This document shows positions 1 to 8,160 of a stretch of 11,931 nt of DNA, piece by piece. Positions within the stretch are counted from its first letter, which is position 1, and each line of letters starts with the position of its first letter. The stretch is from Euperipatoides rowelli (lineage: Eukaryota; Onychophora; Udeonychophora; Euonychophora; Peripatopsidae). Under the pieces are notes generated by a model. The model made no database searches and had not been told where the DNA came from. It was given only the letters and a program-made list of their open reading frames with translations. The translations under genes and the position numbers were made by a program. The DNA is taken from the NCBI GenBank assembly GCA_003024985.2, contig PXIH01S0002162.1; one strand, written 5' to 3'.

Positions 1-42
<42 letters not shown>
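1..42. repeat. (AAT)n microsatellite
   Basis: There are 14 uninterrupted AAT units at the window edge, and a further short AAT run at 51-60 after an interruption. The tract may continue to the left of the window. Some non-LTR retrotransposons end in simple trinucleotide tails, so it could mark the 3' side of the minus-strand LINE fragment at 600-1190, but nothing connects the two directly. Confidence 0.97.
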
Positions 43-79
43 TACCATAAAATAATAATAGGGCTTGATACCGGTATTA

Positions 80-119
80 CCCCATTCGTTTTTCATGATT
101 TTCCCCCATTCGTGTTTCA
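80..119. repeat. Short direct duplication
   Basis: CCCCATTCGTTTTTCA at 80-95 recurs as CCCCATTCGTGTTTCA at 104-119 with one mismatch and a 24-bp period. It is a small local duplication with no recognisable function. The following stretch, about 120-400, is AT-rich and shows no supported gene. Confidence 0.8.
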
Positions 120-406
120 AAATTTAATTTATCTGTAGCAGGCAAACCTTTTATCTTAATGAAGTAAACTATACATGAAACCATTCTCTAAAGTTATAAA
201 CACTACCACTCAAGAATATATTTGACTAAAAAGTATTGAATTAAAAAAATGAGCTAATTCTCTTATTAACAAGAAATATTTCAACTCTTGCACATTTATT
301 TAATAATATTTCAAAATTATTTCGATCAATTATTGGTGCATATTGCAACCAGAAGAGGGCAGTACTATAAAGATTCATTAATTTTATCACCTAATATGAA
401 TAATTT

Positions 407-442
407 GATGCACGGTTTTACCTCGATGCACGGTTTTACCTC
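407..442. repeat. 18-bp tandem duplication (two perfect copies)
   Basis: GATGCACGGTTTTACCTC occurs twice back to back, at 407-424 and 425-442, with no mismatch. Read on the plus strand it would encode a doubled MHGFTS peptide inside a 67-codon open frame (288-491). That frame has no other coding signs, so I treat this as a recent slippage duplication in noncoding DNA. Positions 443-600 hold nothing I recognise. Confidence 0.9.
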
Positions 443-599
443 GACTTCCCCTACTCTGTCTTGTGACTGTGAGCCAGTGACTGTCACCTAATGACTCGGT
501 GAACAGGCTTGACAACTGCTGCAACTAATTTATGAGTAGGTTGGAGGTTCTTAAGTAAAAAAGCCCACCTTGGCTACAGTTTTTCTTTGCTCATTGTGC

Positions 600-1190
600 T
601 CATTGAAGTAGAGTTAACTTTGTCGGACTGGAAAAATTGGTAGCCAGGGTTTCTCTGGATGATGTCATCTTAGGATCCCATTGGATGGGAGAATTTTCAA
701 GGTTGAGGAAAACACAACAGACAATATTTTTTATAGTATTAAAAGTCACTGGAATAGGTACAACAACTTTCTGAAAAGCCTCCATCTCTTCAGACAGATT
801 GATCCCTAAAACTGTGGATTTGAACAAATTAACTGAGGACTCTGAGTATTTAGCAATCTTGTCAAGAGTTTCCAATACAAGTTTCACTGACTCTGGCCTT
901 TTGAAGAAAATGGAAACATTGTCAGCATATGTGGAGATTAGGATTCTGTCACCAGTAGGAAGTTGGAAACCTTCTTCCATATGAAGTAATATGAACAGCA
1001 CTGAGTGCTGGTTACAATGCCAATGTAAACAATGCAGTTGACATTAGATCTCCTTGACAAATGCCTCATTTATAAGAGAAGGGTTCAGACAATGAACGAG
1101 TGGTTTTGATGATGCATAAGTATCCAGTGTAAAGGGCCTTAACTGAATCAATCAAAAACCTTGGCAACTTAATCACTTCCATAAGGTGAA
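600..1190 (-). pseudogene. LINE-A: non-LTR reverse transcriptase fragment (L1/Tx1-like)
   Basis: This is the central part of a LINE ORF2 reverse transcriptase on the minus strand, truncated at both ends. Reading from 1188 downward, I see an HLMEVIKLPRF segment leading to KALYTGYLCIIK (the 'xxLYxxxxxxIK' region before RT motif B). Next comes GICQGDLMST (the usual RQGDPLSP motif B, degraded), then ILISTYADN at 918-941, which is palm motif C. SSVNLFKSTVLGINLS follows, the usual 'xxNxxKSxxLGI' segment. The frame carries two stops and one shift near 970-990. The YADD catalytic pair has become YADN at 918-929, so it is inactive. The thumb side runs to about 600 (WDPKMTSS). The upstream palm, including motif A, is absent, so this is a 5'-truncated copy. 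Its sequence differs clearly from LINE-B next to it, so it is a different family or subfamily in the same clade. The clade assignment is by motif style only. Confidence 0.87.
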
Positions 1191-1202
1191 ATTAAAAAAA
1201 AA

Positions 1203-2990
1203 CATGGTTGACCCTTCGCATAGAGCCTTTGATCTAAAACATGGGAGATCAAGTAAAATTTCCTTATTTTGGGGGGAAATGATGTATTAACTGTCTCCCA
1301 TGCTAGGAAATCTGCTTCATAGAAGGACATCAAGGATTGTGTATATCAGGTTTTGTATGTAGTATTCTGAATCCAAGGTTGGCATTAATGTATTTTTATT
1401 TAGGCAAGTTTGAGTTAATTGGAAGGTGTGAGATCACAGACCTTTTTTAACTATATTTATGATGGTCATAATCCTTTATGTGTCAATCCTATCTACAGGC
1501 GATATAAGATTCAGTCTTCTTTGCATACTGGTAATGCAAGTTGTGATGGAGAAAGCCAATGTTTTGATCCAATCCATACTGCTTCTGAGAGTAAGATAGT
1601 CAGTTGCGATAGCTGCACTTGATTGGGTTGAAGCATCTTCAAAATATAGGACCATCTAGGCCATAATTTAGTTGCAGCCCAGTTGTCTCTTCTCTTGTGT
1701 GACATTTTCTTCAAGGAATTGGTTGCTTTAATAATTNAGTCCTTAGTGGATGAAAAAATTGTATTCCATTGTTTTTTATCAATCCTGGTATGATTAAATG
1801 TAATTCCCAAAATCTTCATTGAATTGACATTTAGGGGGCTACCATTTATGTTATTAGTCTCTATCCTATTTAAATTGTTTATGAAGAGCCCAGTAGATTT
1901 TTTTTATGTTAAGTCTAGTATCTGAAGATATTGCCACAGTTGGAAGTGTGTCAATTATAGAACTTATTGGATGAGGTGAGTCCAGACATAATGTCACATC
2001 ATCGGCATATGCAGTGATTAGTATTCTTATGTCATTAGTTATATTGATGTCTTGATTATTACCTATGAAGTTAATAGCCTGTAGAGCTGGCTAAACAGCT
2101 ATGGAATACAGAAGGATAGCCAGGGGGTCCCCATGCCTAACATCCTCTTATATGGAAAAGGAAGTGTTAGCATAGATGCATTTTTTATGGAGCATTGGTA
2201 TCCATTGTAGAAGGTATGGATGGCATGTACCATGTTCTCTGGGATGCCAATAGTCCTAAGTAAATGGATATATATTCCAGGGATGGAACATTGGTATTCA
2301 GGAATTACTTGTAAGATAGCAGGATGTAGTTTATTTGACAAAGCCTTTAAGACTATCTTTACTGCAACTGATATTAATGTTATTGGCCTCCAATTCTCTA
2401 TCAACCTTGTGTCTCTGTTTTTCTGTATAAGAGTGATGACTCCTAAAGAAGTCGTCCCAGAAAGGAATCCTTGTTTGGAGATTCCATTTAAAATGCAAAG
2501 GCCTCAAAATTGGTCAAAATTTGATCTAAAATTCCACAGAAATTCCATCTATCCTTGGAGTTTTGTTCAGGTTCATGTGGTGAAGGGCTTCCTCTAGTTC
2601 TTGTGGGTCTAACGGCTGTGAGAGAGCTTCAATAAGACTATCAACTATCTTTGCCTTTGCAAAAGACATGTTGAGAGGTGGTGTGACAACATTTGACGGA
2701 GTGTAAAATTGTAGGTAATATTTGGTAATAACCCTGTTAACTTTCTCTGGATCCTGTTCTAAAAGCCGGTGTCCGGGTTTCTCACAAAATGAAGCCTGTG
2801 AGGAGGTTTAAATGATTGGATAGGTTTAGTGGATTTGCTTATTATATTGTTATTTTGTTACCAGTAGTTCTTGGAAAGTTTATTTAAATCAGTCTTTAAT
2901 TGATCCCAAGCTGCTAGAACATTTAGTCCAGTCCCTTTAGTGTAAAGCTAAAAAGTGATACATTTGTTCTATTTGATGTCCTGAACTCTC
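1203..2990 (-). pseudogene. LINE-B ORF2, RT domain and C-terminal tail (broken)
   Basis: Read downward from 2990, the linker shows KGTGLNVLAAWDQLKTDL. At about 2605-2530 comes LEEALHHMNLNKTP plus IDGISVEF, the 'AL..M...KSPGxDG..xEF' signature. At 2443-2380 comes GVITLIQKN, then ENWRPITLISVAVKI, then QCSIPGIY, the fingers and palm entry. HLLRTIGIPENMV with HTFYNGYQCSIK follows, then RHGDPLAILLYSIAV (motif B, frameshifted near 2140), then ILITAYADDV. The YADD catalytic motif at 1998-2009 is intact. MKILGITF and WIGSKHWLSPSQLALP (1819-1520) are thumb and post-RT segments, and PPKIRKFYLISHVLDQRLYA (about 1285-1215) is the tail. Several frameshifts and stops are present. Between QCSIPGIY and HLLRTIG, near 2262-2268, the usual stretch of about 35-40 residues containing motif A and its catalytic aspartate is missing, so the protein could not polymerise. 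Confidence 0.9.
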
Positions 2991-3002
2991 TTCTGTCTGC
3001 AT

Positions 3003-3140
3003 CATGGATTTTCAGGTAACTCCCCCCCCCCCATCAGAGCAGTGAAGAATTGCCAGTTACTTGAATGGCTTTTGCATGCAAACAACTGGGCCCACAGAGT
3101 TTAAATAGTACTCCAATGAAAGAGAAATAATTGGGCATTA
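3003..3140 (+). repeat. Left terminal inverted repeat of the DNA transposon
   Basis: This arm pairs with 6061-6197. It includes a run of twelve C (3021-3032) that the other arm has as two interrupted runs, so the C tract has changed length. Similarity to the other arm fades just after the TTGGGCATTAG at the inner edge. Confidence 0.88.
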
Positions 3141-3150
3141 GTTTTGTCTA

Positions 3151-3156
3151 TTTATT
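3151..3156 (-). promoter_or_regulatory. Possible polyadenylation signal for the transposon gene
   Basis: AATAAA reads on the minus strand just inside the left inverted repeat, downstream of the transposon gene's stop. The location suits a 3' end signal for that gene. The hexamer is common in AT-rich DNA, so this is a placement argument only. Confidence 0.35.
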
Positions 3157-3389
3157 GTCTTAATTGAAAATCATCAGATGCTTGACAAAACTACTAAAAT
3201 CTGCAAAGGTCGAAAAAATAATAACTTTTTATCCTTTTTTTACTCTGTACATTTCTGCATTACAGATATTGCAAAAACATTCTATATAAAACTTTTTCAG
3301 CATGCTTTGACCTTTCCAATGATATCATTGTAATGCATTTATGACCAATAGTTGTGGAGTTACATAATGGTGAGAGTATCATAATAGAG

Positions 3390-3438
3390 AGTATCACTGC
3401 TAACGAACTCTGTGCAAGCGATTGTTAGCAGTTATACT
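3390..3438. other. Imperfect 15-bp inverted repeat (hairpin)
   Basis: AGTATCACTGCTAAC at 3390-3404 is the reverse complement, with one mismatch, of 3424-3438, leaving a 19-nt loop. The right arm overlaps the TTAGCAGT that flanks the retroposon at 3433-3703, and the sequence after the retroposon (TTAGCAGTGAT, 3704-3714) restores the mismatched base. The hairpin was therefore probably perfect over at least 11 bp before the retroposon inserted into it. Confidence 0.7.
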
Positions 3439-3703
3439 TTGCCACACCATCAGGAAATAGTTTTGATAATGTTTGAAGAATTTGGAACATTTATTATGTT
3501 GTCCAAATGTGGGTTTGTGATAATCTAGTTAGACAACCCTATCCCCCCTCTCCAACATCATCCCACTTGAGCTCTTTTTACCTTTGTAAATGTTTTTATT
3601 TTTACATTAATGTGTACTGAAGGATCAGTAAGCCTAGATTTTAATATTGTCAAAAGTGTGAAATAAATAAAGTCACCAATAAAAAAAAAAAAATTAAAAA
3701 AAT
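3433..3703 (+). mobile_element. Short poly(A) retroposon inside the transposon
   Basis: A segment of about 270 bp ends with two overlapping AATAAA hexamers (3662-3667 and 3666-3671), then an A-rich tail (3680-3702), and is flanked by an 8-bp direct repeat TTAGCAGT (3425-3432 and 3704-3711). A polyadenylation signal, A tail and target-site duplication together are the marks of a retroposed transcript such as a SINE or processed 3' UTR, on the plus strand. I see no tRNA-type A/B boxes and no coding frame, so the source is unknown. Confidence 0.62.
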
Positions 3704-3863
3704 TTAGCAGTGATTGGTGCTAATTGTTAGACTGTCCGATGAATCTTACACTTCCTCTGTATCCCTGTACCTCAATACAAGGGTGTTAAATTTGTGTGGC
3801 TAAAGTGATATACAAACATTAAAAATTAAAATTATTATGGAAATAAAATCTTACCTTCTATAA

Positions 3864-6060
3864 TTACTGATGAAATTTGATATCTTGGTCTACTTCATCC
3901 AAAGATATATCATCAATGAATCTATGTTTACATATTCTATGTCATTGTCTACACATATTCAAACATTGGAGTCCCGCTCTCCTGCACTCATATGTGCTTC
4001 TTGTGTTGAAGCCTCCCTTGCAGTTGCAAGATATTATGTGTAACAGTTCATCTGGAGCAGGTGGCAGCATTTTGGTCTGAGGGGCAAGTCTACAATTTAA
4101 AAACTTCCATCCCCATTTTGAAGCATCCAGATCATTTCCAAGCAACTGTTGTATTTAATGGTAAACTCTGAGTGAATGTTGACATCTGCCATTGATGTTG
4201 GAGGGATAGTTAATTATTGAAAATAGATGGTTATTGCCATATTGACTATGCCTCTGCTATACATGTAAATTTTCAATTTGTCTAGTGATGTGCAATCTCG
4301 GCATTGTAAAGTTCAATCAGGAACTTCTCTCCTGCTTCTGCTATTTTGTCTTGGTCAGTGCCAATCATGTTAAAAATGTCAACCATTTTCTGTACTTCAG
4401 CATTTTCAGAGGATACTCCAAGCCTTCTTCTTTCCTTTGTTGTACAGAGCAGATTTCTATTATATCCAGTCATGGTGTGCACAAGAATTATGTTGTTCAT
4501 CATATCACCTATCTTTTTCTGGATATCTGTAATAGTTTACACTGTTGACATTTTTTTTTATCCCATGCTTCGCATGAGGAGAATGACATTTGCTTCATTT
4601 GGGGTTTTAGCTAAGAGCATGAGTAAATATCACTATCTGAAGCTACTATTGCCATATCACAATGATTGTTGGCTTTTTCCAAAGCAGTAGCAAATATTAG
4701 TGCATTAGCATCATTCTTCTTTTATCACTTTAACATGCATCCCTTCCTTCTCAAGATAAATGTTTAAGTTCTGAATCAGCTTTGTTTTGTTGCTGCTATT
4801 TGTCAAAAATATCCGCTTACAACATGTAACTATTTTAGCAACTTCAACTATAATATTTGCACAGGTTCGTATTCCTGCTCTTCACATTTGTTATTGTTCT
4901 TTGGTTGCAGTACCACCAGAGCCATCAAAAACTACAGTCGATGAGTTGGTGTAGTGAATGGTCACATACTTAACATAGGATTGAAAAACTTGTTTGTATG
5001 TATCCGGACATGGCCATAATTACAACCTTTAATAGCAACATACCTCCATCTACTATCTAATATAATAAAAGGTCAGTTTGGTCATCATGTCTGTCATGCT
5101 GCTCAGCCATCTTCGGCAAGCCGATGACACTTTTGAAAAGAAAAGAACAATTTTTTATATCCGTCATTTTTGACAGACTTTTAAGAAAATGAATTTTTTT
5201 AATATCTGTCATTTTTGACGGGCTTTTAAACTACTAATTTCATATTCTACAGATAAAATTTGTTTCATATATTCATCACTAGGTGTACTTGACTCAAAGA
5301 GATCACATATGGAAGACATATCTGTTTCCCTAAATTCTTTGTTTCGGAATAGTCCTGATGGATAAAGGGTTAGTTCATATCAAGAATGTGTGCAGATCTT
5401 CCCCTGTTTTCATCATGAATGAAATCTGCATAAATACTTGATTTGTGTCTACTGGAACTATGTCTTCACGTACCATAATACATGGTCTTGTGCATGAAAT
5501 ATGTTTTATTTTGTCCTTTCTCTTAAAATTTATGCTGCAAAAGATTTTGCCAATCATTTTCTTGATTCAGGATTCCCCCAAAGCTTCTGCATAATCACAG
5601 TTAACTGGGCATTAAATAGACTGTGGTCATTCAGCCAAGTAGCAAACCTATGAACATTTTTTTGTCACATTGTTGCTAGGATTCTCAGAGCTCAACATGC
5701 TGTTCAGAGGATGATGAAGAAATGCCAATGAAGTTTCCAATAGCATTACACATCCTTAGGGTTCCTAGAATTGAAAGCACCCACTGAGCAAGGATACTGT
5801 AAGTTATACCGTAATCTCTTGTAAGTCCTTCAGATGTTTTGATTACCATATCACTCCAGACACAACTCCAGAATTCTTATGATTGTGAAATAGTATTGAA
5901 TAGTTAACTTTTCATATTCTTTTTTCAGGGATTTTGTACATCAAATCTTGCATCTGCTGAACATACAAATGGGCACATTTGGCTGAATTTAGGTTACTTG
6001 CAGTGTGTAGATGAGGCAACATATTTTACACTGTGGAGGTGAAGTTCCCCATTATCAAAC
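3864..6060 (-). pseudogene. Transposon-borne gene: PIN/XPG-like segment plus Cys-rich tail (decayed)
   Basis: Read downward from 6060, segments of one long protein follow each other across several frames. They are: NMLPHLHTASNL and CAHLYVQQMQDL (6035-5955); EFWSCVWSDM and GLTRDYGITYSILAQWVL (5875-5775); SSSSSEQHVEL (about 5720-5690); INFKRKDKIKHIS (5535-5495); LYPSGLFRNKEFRETDMSS (about 5370-5310); WPCPDTYKQVFQSYVKYV (5010-4960); TVVFDG (4921-4938); KRIFLTNSSNKTKLIQNL (4820-4770); DANALIFATALEKA then AIVASDSDI (4712-4626); a degenerate HTMTGYNRN (usual GCDTTSA) with AEAGEKFLIELYNA (4490-4290); and WGWKFLNCRLAP, PPAPDELLHIISCNC and CRRAGLQC (4120-3940). The stop is at 3864-3866. From memory this order matches a multicopy protein family of invertebrate genomes with no established function. 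The acidic ASDSDI block resembles metal-binding PIN/XPG nucleases, which is inference. It is broken by many frameshifts and stops and an insertion at 5054-5229, and the N-terminus is probably missing. Confidence 0.72.
5054..5229. repeat. ~175-bp insertion with internal direct repeats in the transposon gene
   Basis: The gene's reading breaks here: YEISSLKARQ ends near 5212 and VDGG resumes at 5053. The intervening DNA contains a 28-bp direct repeat (5157-5184 and 5202-5229, 25 of 28 identical) centred on GTCATTTTTGAC, itself a small GTCA/TGAC hairpin. The opposite end begins TATCTAATATAATAAAAGG. It may be a small nonautonomous element; the class is unknown. Confidence 0.5.
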
Positions 6061-6197
6061 CTAAAGCCCAATTATTTCTCTTTCATTTGATTCCTATTTA
6101 AACTCTGTGGGACAAACAATTTGAATGTAACAGCCATTCAAGTAACTGGCACTATTGTTCACTGCTCTGGGGGGAAGGGGGACTGCCTAAAAATCAA
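6061..6197 (-). repeat. Right terminal inverted repeat of the DNA transposon
   Basis: This arm is the inverted partner of 3003-3140. Its inner edge at 6061 directly abuts the first recognisable residues of the transposon gene, which suggests an internal deletion removed the promoter and the N-terminal coding part. Confidence 0.88.
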
Positions 6198-6229
6198 GGT
6201 TTAGTTCCAAATTTGGTTTAACATGATTG

Positions 6230-7156
6230 GGCTAATAATTGGATTCTTCTGTAATGTTGTCAGAGGCTTCATTTATAAGTGCCATTATTGCTTTGACAAA
6301 GTTTTGGNCTGCCAATATAATATTCTTGAACCTCCAATATGGAGGGGGAACATAAAAATCTGAGATAAGGACTTCCACCATTAGTAAGGAATGGTCAGAT
6401 ATATTCAGTGGATATCCATCAAAAAGGTTTACCTCTCTAATCCTGAGGGATGCATATATAGTCTATGCACAAATTCCCCTTGTACCTTGTACAGGTTGTG
6501 AGGCCAGGGATAATGGGACATATGTCAGAGAAAGCCCTTTTAAAATATGCATCATCAATGCCCTCGCCTTGGGTTTATACCATATTTTGTTTATGGGTTC
6601 TTCCATCTCAAGATTGAAATCATCTGATGTGATAAAAATGGGGTTAATTCCATTCTTTTTAAAGAAGGGTAACTCTATCCTTGTTGAATATTTAGATTGT
6701 CCCTCAATATCGAAAATAGATGCAGAAGTTTGTTTTGAAGACTGTTGTAAGTCTGAACGAAAAATTGTCATGGACCAGTAGGTTTCTATTCTATCGATAT
6801 ATGCTGTCAATGCTTCAAGCACTCTGTCATTATTGTGAGGAAGATGAATGTTGTATAGGACTATATGATTATCTGCTATTGGTATAATATTTCCTGTATT
6901 GAATCCAGGTAAATATTTTTTTTTATTTTTTGTATCATCACATGTGGATAATACCAAATGGCTAGTCCAGCATGTATTGTTGAAGTAGGAACATCCACAG
7001 AGATCCATATTTAAGGTCAGTGGAATCTTTTTGAAGTTGGGCTCCTGAAGAGTGCATAATTGAATGTCACGTGTAAATAATTTGAGATCAACCTCGTCTT
7101 TTATTGGGGTTGGCTAAACCATCCGTATTCCATGTTACAATCTTAGATAATCCCAT
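6230..7156 (-). pseudogene. LINE-B ORF2, apurinic/apyrimidinic-type endonuclease domain (broken)
   Basis: This is the N-terminal domain of a LINE ORF2 protein, which nicks target DNA to prime reverse transcription. I place the start at ATG 7154-7156 (MGLSKIVTWN). The motifs in order are TWN (Asn codon 7127-7129), a frameshift near 7095-7108, CTLQEPNF with the metal-binding Glu (7042-7050), LYNIHLPHNN (about 6860-6835), TSDDFN (usual GDFN, about 6625-6605), TIYASLRI (about 6455-6430), and SDH at 6391-6399. A PYWRFKN linker segment follows. All the usual catalytic positions (N, E, D/N, SDH) remain, and besides the frameshift there is an in-frame TAG at 6460-6462 and a TAG near 6237. So the domain has decayed by only a few lesions. 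The right end meets the transposon insertion. Confidence 0.9.
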
Positions 7157-7159
7157 AAT

Positions 7160-7936
7160 TTGATGATAGCGCAGACTTAGGAAAAAAATTATGACTACTA
7201 ATATTATTATTACATAATTATAAGTATGCTGTATGAAATTTCGTCTAAATAAGTAGTTAATCAATTTTAAATGTGACCGGTGAAAGCTGCTTCTTTTTTT
7301 TTTGGTTCTTTTGATCTTTGGCGATNCATGAAGTTGTTTTATATCTAACAATAAGTCTTGGATTTTCCTGAATTTAGCAGATGATGGTTTGCACCATCCT
7401 GGAAAAGCAAGGACTCTCAAAATATAGTCCTCTAATAAGGGATGTGCTTTGACAAACTGTGCCAAGAGATTTTTTCTGGTGAGCATTTTGAGTCCACTGA
7501 AATTGAAACGCTAATCATTGATCACGTCTTTTGCTATTGTTAAGTCTTTATCCTCAACCCCATTTGTCTTTATGTCATTTCTTTTTGCTCTCTCTTCTTT
7601 CAGGGTAAAGAACGTTTGACTTATTAATTTTACTAAATAAAAAAGCTGGTTCTTAACTCTTTGTATTTTGTTGTATACCTGGATAAACTTCTCTTCTGCA
7701 GAATAATTAACCTGTTTTTCGGTATGATGTTACTGCTCATCATGAGAGTAACTTTGAGAACCAGATACATCCACGGAGTCATTTTTTTTCTTAATTTCTG
7801 TTTATGTCACATTGATGTTGGTTCAATTTTTACATTATTAGAAAAAGTTTTGGCCTCTCTGCACTAATGGAGCCAGATCTGGTATCCGCTGACCTGGCAT
7901 ACCACTCTCTTCAACTAGGTAATGTTGAGACTCCAT
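7160..7936 (-). pseudogene. LINE-B ORF1 (broken)
   Basis: ORF1 proteins of L1/Tx1-type LINEs bind the element RNA. Here a plausible start is ATG 7934-7936, giving MESQHYLVEESGMPGQRI and DLAPLVQRGQ. After a frameshift near 7845 (KTFSNNVKIEP) and another just upstream of the NDSVDVSGSQS segment, a single frame runs on. Its EEKFIQVYNKIQRVKNQLF and KLISQTFFTLKEERAKR segments have heptad-like hydrophobic spacing suggesting a coiled coil. Then come LLAQFVKAHPLLEDYIL, AFPGWCKPSSAKFRKIQDLL and a basic KIKRTKKKRSSFHR tail. Two stops lie in that frame (7730-7732 and 7511-7513). No zinc knuckle or RRM is evident. The assignment rests on position before the endonuclease and the coiled-coil-plus-basic-tail layout, not on a recognised domain. 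Confidence 0.65.
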
Positions 7937-8160
7937 TGCAGGCCAGGCAAAGATGAAATGAGACAAAGCTGTCCCANTGCATCACACAGTCCAAGAAAGT
8001 AGTGTAGAGCTCTGAAGGGTTTTTCCAATTTCCAAAGAGCTCTGACAGGAGAACCATCACTATGCCTATATAAAGGTGTAGAGGCTGACTGCAGATAATT
8101 ATATGCAGAAGGAATCCAGTCTTGTGAGCACAGGGCCTTATTAGAAGCCTGGGAAACAAG
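7937..8160 (-). other. Probable LINE-B 5' leader
   Basis: Upstream of the proposed ORF1 start there are two overlapping open frames, one of about 75 codons ending LQWSLNIT. On the minus strand it is preceded at 8160 by CTTGTTTCCCAG, a good splice-acceptor look-alike. I do not recognise either peptide. Its position between ORF1 and the tandem array suits a 5' untranslated leader. A host exon is the alternative. Confidence 0.4.

Larger units (their letters stand above)
3003..6197. mobile_element. DNA transposon with ~135-bp terminal inverted repeats, inserted in LINE-B
   Basis: The left end (3003-3140) and right end (6061-6197) are inverted copies of each other. Identical blocks include GCCAGTTACTTGAATGGCT (3052-3070 against 6132-6150), CACAGAGTTTAAATAG (3093-3108 against 6094-6109) and a 22-bp block at 3115-3136 against 6066-6087. 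Near the tips both ends carry a C-run followed by CAGAGCAGTGAA, and outside that a GATTTT-AGG stretch. The element lies between the endonuclease and RT of LINE-B, so it inserted into an existing LINE copy. Its only coding remnant is the minus-strand gene at 3864-6060. I could not fix the exact tips or a target-site duplication (ACT flanks both C-runs but may be internal), and I saw no DDE transposase motifs. Superfamily unassigned. Confidence 0.85.
1203..8160 (-). mobile_element. LINE-B: near full-length dead non-LTR retrotransposon, interrupted by a DNA transposon
   Basis: One minus-strand LINE accounts for the coding-like sequence on both sides of the 3003-6197 transposon. The order is ORF1 (from 7936), ORF2 endonuclease (7156 to about 6230), then RT and C-terminal tail (about 2990-1203). 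The two halves fit. The upstream half ends with the SDH motif plus a PYWRFKN segment and helical linker, and the downstream half resumes with a KGTGLNVLAAWDQLK segment. Both belong to the endonuclease-RT linker of L1/Tx1-type ORF2 proteins. The 5' limit is uncertain; about 8160 is a minimum, and the tandem array at 8500-9180 may belong to it. The 3' limit near 1203 coincides with an A-rich tract (1192-1202) where LINE-A begins. No poly(A) tail or target-site duplication was identified. Confidence 0.82.

Noticed and set aside
288-491. 67-codon plus-strand frame with a doubled MHGFTS peptide
   Set aside because: The doubling comes from an 18-bp DNA duplication. There is no domain, and the length is within chance for this DNA.
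2220-2597. 125-codon plus-strand open frame
   Set aside because: It lies opposite the LINE-B RT, whose motifs (GVITLIQKN, NWRPITL) are unmistakable on the minus strand.
4346-4690. 114-codon and overlapping 87-codon plus-strand frames with hydrophobic stretches
   Set aside because: They are antisense to the transposon gene. The hydrophobicity reflects T-rich complement of A-rich coding DNA, not membrane segments.
3003-6197. Assigning the transposon to the hAT superfamily because of the CAGAG near its ends
   Set aside because: The inverted repeats extend outside the CAGAG, no 8-bp target duplication was found, and the encoded protein does not look like a hAT transposase.
6569-6781. 70-codon plus-strand frame
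   Set aside because: It is antisense to the LINE-B endonuclease domain.
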